Assembly: GCA_911728455.2 (NCBI GenBank)
Contig: OU452227.1
Location: 11,937,110-12,001,109 of the forward strand
Source: Marthasterias glacialis
Taxonomy: Eukaryota > Echinodermata > Asteroidea > Forcipulatida > Asteriidae
Direction: 5' to 3'
DNA: 64,000 nt
The notes beneath the pieces were generated by a model. The model was given only the letters and a program-made list of their open reading frames with translations, was not told the DNA's origin and did not search any database. This document shows positions 48,045-60,500 of this stretch, piece by piece (position 1 is the first letter of the stretch; every line of letters starts with the position of its first letter). The translations under genes were made by a program, and so were the position numbers.

Positions 48045-48440
48045 TTAAAGGCAAAGTATACCTTTGGTTTTTGGAACCGTACATTTGCCTTAATGCTATA
48101 TAATTGTAGATATATGCCATACAACTAACCTGTGTAAATTTCAGTACAAAAGGTGGCAGCGTTTTTGAGATATCACCAAAAATCTGGAGCGGTTGTGTTC
48201 ACGCAGAAGAAGTATCCGTCATTGGAATACACATTCTGAGAAGCGTTACGGCCATAACGCTTCTCAGATTCAAATTTTGGTGGGATAAAAAGTGATGTAT
48301 TTTTCCATAACTGCAGTACTTCGAAGTGAAACGTTTCTCAAAATGCATTATACTATCCAAAGCTGCTGTACTTCTTACCAAGTGAGTTATTATTGCCATA
48401 AATTTTCAGAGTCATTACCAAACGTATACAGACCCTTTAA
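48045..48440. mobile_element. TTAAAGGC-ended element with a perfect internal hairpin
   Basis: It begins TTAAAGGCAAAGTATACCTT and ends with the inverted CAAACGTATACAGACCCTTT followed by AA. In the centre (about 48,235-48,268) lies CTGAGAAGCGTTA, a short loop, and the exact complement TAACGCTTCTCAG. The ends match the 37,465 element. No coding capacity. Confidence 0.75.
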
Positions 48441-51300
48441 ACCTCAGTTGACCAACATTTTACTCGAGTTGGAATCCACACATCTAGGGGACTACCTTGA
48501 ATCAGGATAGTTTAAGCACATTATGCTATGTGAAATCCACTACTTATACAGCTACACTATGGACATTCTTGCTACGTGTGCAAGTCAACGAGTCTGTGCA
48601 TGTGGATCTGGTGAGTAAATTATCTGAAAAATACACTTCAATTTTTGGAGAGAAAAACTTTTTAAAAGAAAATAAAAACTATTCAAAATAACTGTTAATT
48701 GAATGACGAAAAACAAAATCAGAAGAAGAAAACAAACAATACAGGAAAGAAAACAAACAATTTATTTGAACTGGCCCAAGTCATGTGGTAAATGCCTTGA
48801 AAAAAAACATTTTCTTTTGAAAAACTAATTTAAAAAATGCAATTTTCTTTCCTCAGAGTGACCGGAACCAGCGCCAACGCCAAGTAACGTTTCAGACAAC
48901 AAGAACTTACCAGGAGTCTGTTGAAAACATGAGAATGTTTAATTAAATTAAAGTACGTTATTTTCCTTCGACAAATTCCCCGTACGTTTGACGGTGCCTT
49001 CACCAAGACGAAGGCGAGAGAATTTGAACTTCACTTCAAGGCACTGTTGACCAAGTTGCGGTTAACGCCTCGCGCTAGCAACCGAAACGAAAACACTCCT
49101 GCTGACAAAGTTATTGCGCGAAAGTCACGGATTTAACCCGCGGGGGAGAAGCGAGAAATACTTTGAAAGTGCGTTATAACATATTGACCCAAATGCTGCA
49201 AATAATGCTCCGGCTGTACCGTCACCGCAACAAGCCGGGCATAATTGAGGTTCGACTGACGTCACGTTTTCCTGAAAAAGAGAAGTCGACATTGACGTTA
49301 CGCGATATTATTTTCCTCGACCCCATTTTTTATTAATAGCATAGCAACCAATTTTATTTTGTACAATGGGAGTGGATGATAATTTATCCATCCATATTCT
49401 ACAAGGATGTCAGGGTGGAGCGGTGTGTTTCCTGAGTAATTTCTTCTTTTAAGTCCCTATACCTGTTTGTGCAGGTTTAAAATGTCCCTAGTCAGGGGTT
49501 TTCCAATAAAACTGACATTTCTTCAGCGTCTTGTCTCCTATAAGTGTATTCAGGCGTCCATATTAACCATGTACTTTTTAAGAATCCTTATTGGTCTCTT
49601 GTTGCAGATGGTGGCAAAGTCAACAGTGTGATCACAAGAACAATGAATATAGAAAAAGTGAGACATTTAGCAGTGAGAAACAAGGCCCGTTTGTAGATAA
49701 AGGAACTGTTCTTCCTTTTATTGGGTTTTTTTCCTGTTCTTTGTCGTCCGTTCCCACCCCTCCACCCTCACAAATGTCTAATCCCCAATCAATTTGACTT
49801 GCTAAAACGGGAAAAAAGTCAATTTATGGAGAGAAACACCCAATTAATAAAATTCTACTGTCAAAATGCCGGGGTCTTCTCAATAATCCCTTGCCTCAGC
49901 TATAAATTATAAATAAAAATATAATTATTGTAAAATCGACCGGCAGTCGTTGTCAAGGCAACGCTGTCGTCATCACAACATGGACCAAATATTCTCATAC
50001 GCCAATAACTCGCTCGAACAATAAGTAAAGACAGTCGCCTTCGTCGCCAATAGAAACAGGAAATTGGCCGAGAATAAACCAGCTGTTTGCCTATTGTCGT
50101 GATTCGTTTTTGTAAATTGCATAGGCCTATGTTAATTTCAATATTGGATATTCGCCCATCGGCCTTTTCTTCTTCGTGTATCCCAAAGTACTCTTAAGTT
50201 GACTTAAACTTGGGAAAATCACCAAATCACCACGGAAAAGTGCTCCCCTTTTTTCTTCTTTTCCTCTTTTTCATCTTTTTAAAAAATAAATTAGGATTGA
50301 ATAGTTTGTTTAACTTGTGTCGTGAGGTGATCAAAATCACATGACGTAATCGTTAAAGCACACGGACAACATTGGTAATTGTCCAAAATCTGCACTTTGT
50401 GTGACACAATATGAAACAGCAAACCTAAGAAAATCTACGAGAAGTAATGTTTTCGTATATGTTTTTCCATACTCTGTTCATTGTTATCCCACAGAAAAAT
50501 CTCAGACATTTCAGAGGAAAATATTACGAGTCTAAAATGAGAAGATATCAACTAAGTGTCAAAACATTTGCAACTACAACTACAAGAGGTAGCATTGTCC
50601 TACTTGTATAATCCGCCCGACCCCAGCCCTCGGTCTGTAGCCATGTTAAGATGAATTTTTAGGCCTCCCTCTTCATAAGGCATAATGAATTCAAGAAGCT
50701 CTTTTAGTTTCGCCCTTTCCTAAAAAATATTTGATCACTTCTCTTTACAGACAAGGTGACTGAAAATTAGTGCCTTTCTAACATAGCATACAATATAATA
50801 GTAATGTAAAAGAGAAAAAGTATGACTGAAGGAAATTTATACTTCGACAGGAAAATCGCTGAAAATCATCAACGCTGTTTTTGTGACCTCGATGGGCCTT
50901 GGGTGGACCATCAACACCTCACACCCGCAGAGCTTCCCAGAAATACATTTAATTAACTCAAAGTATTGACGAATACTAACAATAAACACCGTAAACAACC
51001 CCAAAAACTCATTATTCTAAACGACACTGTGAAACATTTTTAAAAACACCATATGTCCTCGACCGTCTGAATCACTTTTCTGTAATTTCCTAATATTTCC
51101 CGCGCGTCGTACCGGTGACATTGACAACGTTTAACGCGGCGGTTTTCCCGGTTGGGAATCATAAATAAGGCCAGGGCAATTCCACGGAAAGCAATTAAAG
51201 GTCCAACACTGGATGACCACTTCAAAAAACAACAACCCTACTTGAGCCCCTTTCCCCTGGACGTACATAAAAAAAGACCAAGCAATGTCAACATAATACA
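48441..51300. other. Upstream region of the chromobox gene, no gene seen
   Basis: No exon could be supported. GC content rises in 48,950-49,270, where a single TGACGTCA lies near 49,258. This could be distal regulatory sequence for the chromobox gene, but nothing shows that directly. Confidence 0.4.
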
Positions 51301-51316
51301 TCGCGGCTGATCCTTT

Positions 51317-51343
51317 TGACGTCACGTCAACGCAATGACGTCA
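51317..51343 (+). promoter_or_regulatory. Two CRE/ATF palindromes upstream of the chromobox gene
   Basis: TGACGTCA occurs at 51,317-51,324 and again at 51,336-51,343, with starts 19 bp apart, about 220 bp before the start codon. This is the full binding palindrome of CREB/ATF factors. Two intact copies so close together near a gene start suggest a promoter element; the regulation itself is inferred. Confidence 0.55.
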
Positions 51344-51428
51344 TACTGGTTCGCCAGTCACTTTATAGTGAGAGCTCAAAAAATGGGTGATTAAAATGTG
51401 CGCTCTGCATACAGTAGCTTGATGGCAG

Positions 51429-51435
51429 TATAAAT
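51429..51435 (+). promoter_or_regulatory. Candidate TATA box of the chromobox gene
   Basis: TATAAAT lies 130 bp before the start codon and 86 bp after the second CRE palindrome, a reasonable arrangement for transcription starting near 51,460. In AT-rich DNA such a motif can arise by chance. Confidence 0.4.
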
Positions 51436-51564
51436 GACTCTAATCAAGTAGGTGCTTGGGTCTTATAACTTGGCGTCGTAGGAATAAAGACATTTTGTAG
51501 TCAATAAAAGACGAGGTATTTTGGTGCTGGTTTTACGCTAGAAGCCCAGGGAGCGGTTTGCACA

Positions 51565-54500
51565 ATGAGGGGGATGGATGCGATGCTTGGTAGCGGGGCA
51601 ATGCCGACGGGAGACGGCGTACTCGTGGATGGACTTCGCCATATGGGGCCAGCCATTTATATTGCGGACTCTATCAGGAAGACACGCTGGAGAAAGGTAG
51701 GAATGATAGCTATAAAAAAAAATAATAATAGTAAAAAATAGTAGAGTGATTTCCGATTTCTAATTAATGAGGTTGGTATAAACTTAAGGAACTAAAATAC
51801 AGTTTCTGACCAATTAGTTTTGGGTACAAATCAAAATTTACTTCTTTAACCACTTTGATCACAAGTGAAAAGTACTTCTTATAACACTAAAATTCCTGGT
51901 CTAAAAATCAAGTGAGTAAAATGATAGACTAACCCATCACACAAGAAATAGATGAGGAAACATGGGGCGATTGAATCATGTAATAGATGAACCCATCCCA
52001 ATATTGCTCGACAACATTTATCTTTGTGGCAGCCATAACCGTTCGAAATGAGATTTTGTTATAAATGTCAACATTCTTTTCTGAAAAACCATTTTTTCTT
52101 TAGAAGAAGCATCCATCAAATTATGACTTTTGTACCTGTCATCGAGTACTCTCTCTTCAAAGATAACTGTGTGTATGCCATAGTGTTGTCGTACAAATAA
52201 ATCTTTCAATTATATGTTCTTTCTTCCAGGGTAAACAGGAATATCTTGTGAAGTGGAAAGGTTGGTCAACCAAGTAAGCAATATTTCATTTTATTTTATT
52301 AATTTTTGCCCTTTTTTGCTTTATTTCTTATTATTTAAGCCCTTGAATTAATTAGTAAGCTTACTCCGGAATGTTTGGGTAACTCGGAGATTCTCTAAAT
52401 TATGTTTTCGAATCTCACCCGTGTTGTTTTCACAGGACTGTGTAGGCACTGAGAATACAGTTATTTTTTAGTATATCAGTGTTAGAGCCAAGGAGTATTC
52501 ACAGTTTACGAATCAATAAACTATATTGTTCTTTATCCACGATGCGATAACTACCGTACATCAGCGCCGTAACTGGGGTACAATTTTAGGGGGCCACAAG
52601 GGGGCACCATTTAGGGGGCACTTTTGGCCAATTAAAACTGTAGTTTCCGTTTGTAATGTTCCCAAACAAGCCCCTTTTCAGCGCTCTTCTGACTTGTTGA
52701 GGTATAACAAAACATTCTGCATGTAAATAATACAAAAATAGTTTTAAAAACATTGAAATTGCTACATAAAAGCTCATAAAATGTATCATTTTATCGGTAA
52801 TTTTTAATCTCAAAAGTCCAGATTTCTAATGGGGGGGCACCCGGGGGGCAAGGACGTGCCCCTCCCCCTTAGTTACGCCACTGCCGTACATCTGTCAGAT
52901 GAAACAAAACTGTTTAATGTCAAGTTCCCTTTGTTGCTGTTGTTTTGTCCCCTTTGTTTATACATGTCTCCGTCGACACAGCAATGAGTTTTTCTGCCGC
53001 TCATTTTCTTTTTTTATTGAGGGATATTCCAAATGATTTTAGGTCAACTGTAAATTTATCACCAAACCAATCAGAAAAAATGGCAGCGGTTAAAAATCCC
53101 GGTTTTCTGTGGAACAAACGTTGTTGGATGAAGTTAAGCCCCATATAGCGAAAAAGACTACTAATTTAAACCACCGTATTGAATAATCGTTTTTTTTTTT
53201 TGTTTTTTTTTTCTTTTTCAGATTCAACACCTGGGAACCCGAAGCGAATATATTGGATGTGACTCTGATTAAACTGTACGAGCAGAAGAAAGAAAGGTGA
53301 GTTAAGATTACATAAACTTTGACAACTTTGTTTGACTGTACCTTAAAATAACACAAATAAGAAGTAGACCCAGCTGAACTAAAACGTATCAAAGGCTCAG
53401 TGTGCTACAAAGAGGTGTGTGATCAAGCGAGTTTTTATAGTTGGTCCGAAATTATTCTAACGCGAAACAGGACTATGCGTTTATTGTGGAGAAAATAGCT
53501 TACCAAAGGTCATTGAATTTGAAATTATAATATAAAAAACAGTTATCATGCAGCCGTTTCTGCATTCATTATAGCCTATGTCAGAAAAAATCACGTAGTA
53601 ATCATAAAAATTGTCACACTGGTGAGCGATCGATTTAATCTAACTCATGGGTTGAGGAGAAATCAGCCTCGCCTTCGCGAATTGAAAAACAAATCACACT
53701 CTCGGGAAGTAATTTGACAGATTTAAAACCTGCAATTAAAATTTTTATTTTCAAGCGCTATTTTTCTCGACTTTAAGAGAAGGCCGACTTCAGACTAGAC
53801 GGAAATATTCATCTAGAGGATTGGTACCCATATGAACTGGTAACCAGAGAGCTTCAGGTTGAAACTAATCAATAATTGCCAATAATTACAAATCCTGTGC
53901 TTTGTCTCTCAGTCAAGTGTGTTTAATCGTTACAAAGCTAAACTGTTATGTGAGTGTCGTTATAGCAACGCCATTAGCACAGATCAACATATTGGAACTC
54001 CATTTCAACTACCGCGTCGTAAAGCTATCCCAATCTACTCCACGTATCTACCACCTACGCAGACGTCAATACGCCCCCACGCATTTTACTTCAATGATTT
54101 TGATGTTCTTTTCTGCTTGTCATCTTGTGTTTTAAGGGTGAATACAGAGGCATTTATTTCACCCGTTTCACCTTCAAAAAACATACTGCGGAATTGTTAA
54201 TTGGTTTCTTTTAAATTGTACTGTAATCAAGAAACAATATGGTTTGTATTCGATATGTGAATTTAATTTTGTTTTAAGCTAAATATTCGGGTACTTTTCT
54301 GTTGCGTTTGAACAGTCTGAAATGTGTTTGTTATATTAAATAGTCAAGAAAATTTGAATTTAATTTTTAAATAGTCTTTTTTTATGGATACAAGAAGGTT
54401 AAAAGTTTTCATTTAAGGTTTTTCAAGAAAACAAATCCGACAATGATAAGTGGTAGATAATTAAAAACTAAAAATTAATTATTGTCAGGATCCGGACATT

Positions 54501-57500
54501 ATCTCACGTCCGTCAGCCATGTACACCTGTTACATTGTGTGGCATATGCGAAAGTGTTTGTGTTTTCGTTTGGAAACCACATCATATTCTGTCGAAATTC
54601 GTTCAGAGAAAAAATTCTTACAATTCAAACAATATCGGCGAAAACCGGGCAATACAACTTTAATGATCATCACAGTCATAAACAGCAGTCGGTAACAGAA
54701 TAAAGGGGTCCACCATGTAAATCTCTAAAAAAATAAATAAAAAATATATATATAAATAAAAAATAATAATAATTAATGAGTAAACTAATTTCTATTCAAA
54801 TGCCACTTTCTCGACTTTAAAAGTATTTCAGACAAATATATTAATCTGGCCTCTGATATGACCTGGCCTCTGAAATTAATGAGTTTTAGATTTAAATAAT
54901 ATTTTTATCTCGAATAATTACCGGAAAAGAAACAATTCATTATTAATCCCACAGACATGTGACATCATGCACGTTTACAAAAGAGTCACAAAGTCTGGAC
55001 TTGCGGGAAAATCGATTTGTAAACCGCTCAATGGAGGAAAACCTGAAACATTTATGTTGTATGGGGACACCACAAGATGTAGGCCTATATCTTGATTATA
55101 TATGGGGTAATTATGATCCACAACGTAAAATTTCTCTTATGATGACTAGTATCTTGCCTGTCAGTAAATACATTGAAAGTACAAGGTCATTCTTTGAAAT
55201 GACGGTAACGTGGTCCGTACTCCCTAAATTGGTATTGCAGAGATCTAAAATTAGACAGTTACAAGTGTCCTAGGTTATCACCTTTCAGAAAGATATTTTG
55301 AGTTAAGTTCTGCCTCTTGAAATAGTTATTTGATACTCCATTGTTGACAAGTAGTGCAGTGACCGCCGTTACTTCCGATGCAACAATAGAATTGGAAGTG
55401 CAGCCTTGGATTTTTCCCGCCACAAACTTGCGGTCTGAGTCATTGTTGAAACAGAAGAGGAAAATGTATCTATAAATGGAGATAATGTTTTTGAATGGTT
55501 AGTCTTTTTATTATGTTTGCGTAGTCACCAACCATAGTCCTAAATGTCAGTCTTATTTTATCTTGCAAGTCAGAGCATGCATCGACCACTCACCGTTTTT
55601 CGACTATACGCAAACGATTGTATTTTATTGAATGACCAAATCACACAACTTGGGTCTGCTACTAAGAACGTTCCATGTAGAACTGATATAAAACCATGGA
55701 ACACAGTTTTGTCAGCGACTGTTACAATAATTTTATAAGTTTCTTTCACTCTCACTGACGCAAGATCTGAATCCCGTTTAACTGAAAGGAAAATTAACGA
55801 AATGAACCTCGTTTAAACATTAACTAGGTTGTATGACGATAGTTAATTCCTGCTGGTAGGCCTGCACAAGTTTAATTAATCTCTTTTCGAAGTGTTAGTG
55901 GCTCTGGAAAGAACCAACCGGCTCTTTTCATAAAAAGAGGTGAAACGTATTATGACATTGTATTAATGTTTGTTCTGAAACAATCAACCTTGCCAACGTC
56001 TATTACGTACCGGTACATCTACTGACACCTTATTATAAAACACAGTACACGCAATACAGAGTAGTATTAGATAGTAGGCGCTTTTTTTTTATTCCAGTGG
56101 ACGTGAAAACCAGGTCACTCCATGACGATATGATAGGGGCGCGATGGCGGTCAATACATAATTTATAATGGCTATAAAAAGATTCCTTTCACAGAGAGAG
56201 CGTTTTGGAAGCTTTTACCTGTGCTGTACGGCGAGCAGTGTCACAAATTGCTTCATAATAATAATTCTCGAGTCTTGAGAGGTATCACGTAGGAAATGGA
56301 ACACGGTCGGCAATTGATTGGTAAACACAGATCACTGTAAAGTCGAACAACCGATAGAGAAGAACTCGAGTATTTACAATGGAATGACAGACGATATTCT
56401 GTTGATTTAGAAACTAGATACTTAAAGTTTGTACAAAGTGTTCTCAGAAATGATACCAATTCCAATCCTTTATTTATTTTAAATTCATTATATTGCTTAC
56501 ATTTTCTGGTTATAGGAAACCTAGGGATCCCATAATCGACTATAGCAATATGACCCGTGGGCCGGAATTCTCGAAACCACGAGGCCTGACCCATTTTGGG
56601 GTTAGGCTGACCGGAAAATGGTTAAAAATCGGGATTTTGCCTCGGATTTTGCGTCAGTTGGACACAGTGTCGTATCAGTTTGACACAGAATCCTGGTCAT
56701 ACTGACCCAAAAATGTGCCCGGCCCCCTGCAGAAATCCAGGTTCTGACCGGTAGTTTTTATGCTGTCGATGTTGTGAACCATTATTTGTGTATACGCTCT
56801 TGAAATATCGTAAACACTTTTAAAAAAAATAAAAATAAAAAGGTTAAACAAAACTGGGGAAATGTGAAAAAGTATTTGCAATTCTTATTTGATTTGGTTT
56901 TTATTCTATTTTTTTATCACATACAGACCAAAGAATTGTTATGGGTCTTATTGTTGTTCTTTTTAAACAGTGTATAGGTTTGAATAATACTCACTTGTGA
57001 TCCAATGACGCCTACGATTTAAGAAGTTAAGTCTCAAAGGTTACGGGAAAATAATGTGCTGGTATACGACCACGCAGAATTAAAATGGGCTGGGTGAGGG
57101 GGTGGTTCAGATGAGAACTGCTGGTCAGATTCGAAATAGAACTCGATATAAAAACGAGACGCTAGAACAAGACGTAAACAGTGACACTGGTAAGAATGAA
57201 TGCTGTCATTTCAAGAGATGAACATAAAGTCGTGGGTATCCTTAATCATCTACTTAAACAATGGTTCACTGTGATACGGTACTGCGTGTAAAAAATCAAA
57301 ATCTAAATATCATGAGGATGTCACGCTCTTTTTGGATTTGGCGTCTTAGAAGAAACTAGGCGAAGATTTTACGTATATTCTGAGCCGTAGTTTAAAGATG
57401 AAGTACCTCACAGGGTTTATAATGATCAAAACAAATATTTATCAATGTCATTCTCAAAGCAACTGATGCTAAAGTGCATCCCCGGTGTCAATCCTTTTAA

Positions 57501-60500
57501 GAAACTTATGTTCTTTCTGAAACTCAGTGAGTGTGTGAGAAATCGGCATCCTAATGACCTACAAACTCATCGTTTGATATCTAAATTGCAACAATGGAAA
57601 TAAGCCCAGTTGACGTGTACTAAGTTAAAAACCATTTTTCTTGGTACATTCACTGAATTGTGTGATATTTTCCACACGTTATTTGAAACAGATGTGCTTC
57701 TTGAAAACCAGGGCATGGGTCTTAAAAAAAACGTGTGATACAGAGCTCAATGGCACAATTTCATTCCTATGCTCATCAGAATAAGCTTACCAGCCCAAAT
57801 GTCATGTCACATGTACCATATATGACTGGTATCCTGCTTAGTATCCTTAATAGCAAGGATTTTAAGCAAAATTTTATATTTAGGAAGCTTCATGACATAA
57901 GGCCCAGGCAGAACCATATCTCACCAAGTCGACTTATCGTGTAAAATCAGTCGACATGTGATAATTTATCTCACAAGACGTACTGAAACTGAGATGTCGA
58001 CTTGTCATGACATTAATACCAACAAACCGACTTACTGAAACCAAGATGGTAAGTTGATTTCTTCAGTTTCGGTGACTCGTCTTGGCGAGATACATTCTCA
58101 CGGCTAGTCGACATCTTAGTTTATGTAAGTTGTCTTTGTGAGCGATTGAATTATCTCGTTATCTGGGTGTTAAGCTGTACGGTACCGTTACTCCTGGAAC
58201 ACCGTAGTGTACATGGCTGTCACTCCTGGAACTCCGTAGTGTACATAATATTAAATTGATGGCACTCCTGGAACTCCGTATTGTACATACTAAATGAACA
58301 GCCCTCCTGGAACTCTGTGTATATAATATTAAATGGATGGCACTCCTGGAACTCCGTAGTGTACACTTTAAATGGATGGCACTCCTAGAACTCCGTAGTC
58401 TCCACGGCAGCGTGTAGCCAGGATTTTTCCACGAGGGGGGGGGGGGCACGGGGGCATTGCTTTGGGGCCCCAGGTACCATTTTTTATGAATTACATGTAT
58501 CTATACACCGCTGAGTGTACCTGTTAAAATAATGGTAGCACTCCTGGAAGGAGCTCTAAAGTGTATACGTCCCTTTAATAAACTCCAAATTGTGGCATGT
58601 TTTCTGTCTACTTCAGCGGTAACACTTTATATCACAAGTATCTATAGATCTAACCCTTCTTCTTCTATTGATTCATACCCACAGGGCAAGACAGCGTAAA
58701 CTCGCAGTGCGCAAGGGGAGCGTGGTCGGGGGAAGACAGGCGAACGAACGCCCACCACACACCGTCATACTCAAGGTAATTTCCGCTGAGAAATGATAGA
58801 TCTCGTTAATTACAACGACCTACCTGTCCACGGTTTATCGGATGCCATTAATTTATAGAGAGAAAGTAATTGAACACATTGGATTGAAAGGTAATAGATA
58901 CGATTAAGCGGAAGAAAGACGAGTTAGGCCCTAGCATACAATTAACTATTCCTTACAATAATATGTAGGCCTATGTACATGATTGTATGTTACAGAGTAT
59001 ATGACTGTTCCAAAATTTCTGTCAGGAAATTAATAACACAGGATTAGTAATAATCGAAAATAAAACTGTTTGATTCACTCTTAAAACTCATTTATTTTAA
59101 AAGTCGTATCATTACCAATCCTACAGAGAAACATTTCCATCCGAAATAATGCAACAGTCGAGAAATTAGCATTTAAAACTTTTTTAAATCACGGCTGCTT
59201 CTTTCAAATGCGTCAATGAACGTGTACAAAATGGGTTGGTTTATTTGGATTGGACGCTTTTGGGCTATAAAGAGCGTTGTTATAAAACGAATATGGTTGG
59301 AAAGATATTTAAAAGTAGAATATAATGATTCACATAAATATCCCTTGAAATTGTGTAGTTTTTGGTTAATTTCGTGCAAGAACACGGTCCGCCATTTTGT
59401 AGAATTTCTGACTCCACAAAATCGTATGTTTCTATATTGTGGTTCCGCTGGTTGTATTTCAACAGTCAAATGTATGTATTTTTTATATTGTACTCACACA
59501 CTGCAGTAAATTGGTGCAAGAACAACTCTTTAAAAACGATCAACGAGCAATTCCAAACAGCACAAATTTAAATATTTGAATGCAATGTGTCCCTTTAATT
59601 TAAAACTAGTTGTTGGGGATAAATTGACACATTGAGAGACCAACGATTAAGTCCAGAAGATGAGCAGAGTATTTTACGAAACTCGTCGAGACCACAACGG
59701 CTCGTTTCAGAGCTAACACTCCTCCAAAAAGAGATTTGTAACGTGGTTGAACCCACAAATTACTAGCAGTAGTTTTGATGTAATATCCCTTTAAGAGTTT
59801 TTGCACAAAATAAATTATACAGCTAATCATGTTTCATTTGATACCAAATATTGATTGCTCCTTTATCATTAATAACACCAATTCGTTGTTGTTTAGTGGA
59901 ATATATAAACAAAAAATAATATTCACCCATCAGCCATTTGAAGTTCAAGTACAAAATACATGCAAATCATTTCCTTGTTGTTTGAGGAACAAGTTTCCTT
60001 CTACAATTTCATCAACCAAATTATTTGTGTTTTTTGCTGAATCGATATGACAGACACTTTTCCCCCGTCCCAACAGTCGTGGAAAGTCGAGTCTTTTTAA
60101 AGATAAACGGAACTGGCAACCAAATCAATTATGCCCAGTCATCGTGAAATGGATTATCATTTTACAACGCGTGCCCACAACGTATGTAGGCTGCAATTAT
60201 TCGCACCATACGGAGATTGTTCAGGGCAAAACGGCACGCTGCGGTGTCAAACACACATGGAACCTCTTGTCTCTCCACGTAGACTACCTGTATTTTACGC
60301 GCCGTAGGCGTCCATAAATTAATTTACAAATATGGTTCCACGCGGTGAACCGCGGGAACTGTCAACTCATGCACGTCACCGACCCACACACGATTCGTTT
60401 GGAAAATTGCACCAATATAATAATGTATACACTCCCATTTGTAATAATAACATCGCGTAATTGCATCTGGACATCGCAATAATAACAGCTTTCCCCCACG

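Larger units (their letters stand above)
53297..58684. other. Chromobox intron 3, mostly unique AT-rich sequence
   Basis: This 5.4-kb intron contains one copy of the histone-stem-loop repeat (55,885), the AAGTCGAC repeat (57,905) and a minisatellite (58,188), described separately. Short open frames at 53.9-54.2, 54.9-55.3 and 56.2-56.7 kb have no recognisable domain and were not called. Confidence 0.5.

Noticed and set aside
53902-56881. Several open frames of 60-113 residues in chromobox intron 3
   Set aside because: None has a recognisable domain, suitable splice signals or a composition different from the surrounding AT-rich sequence.
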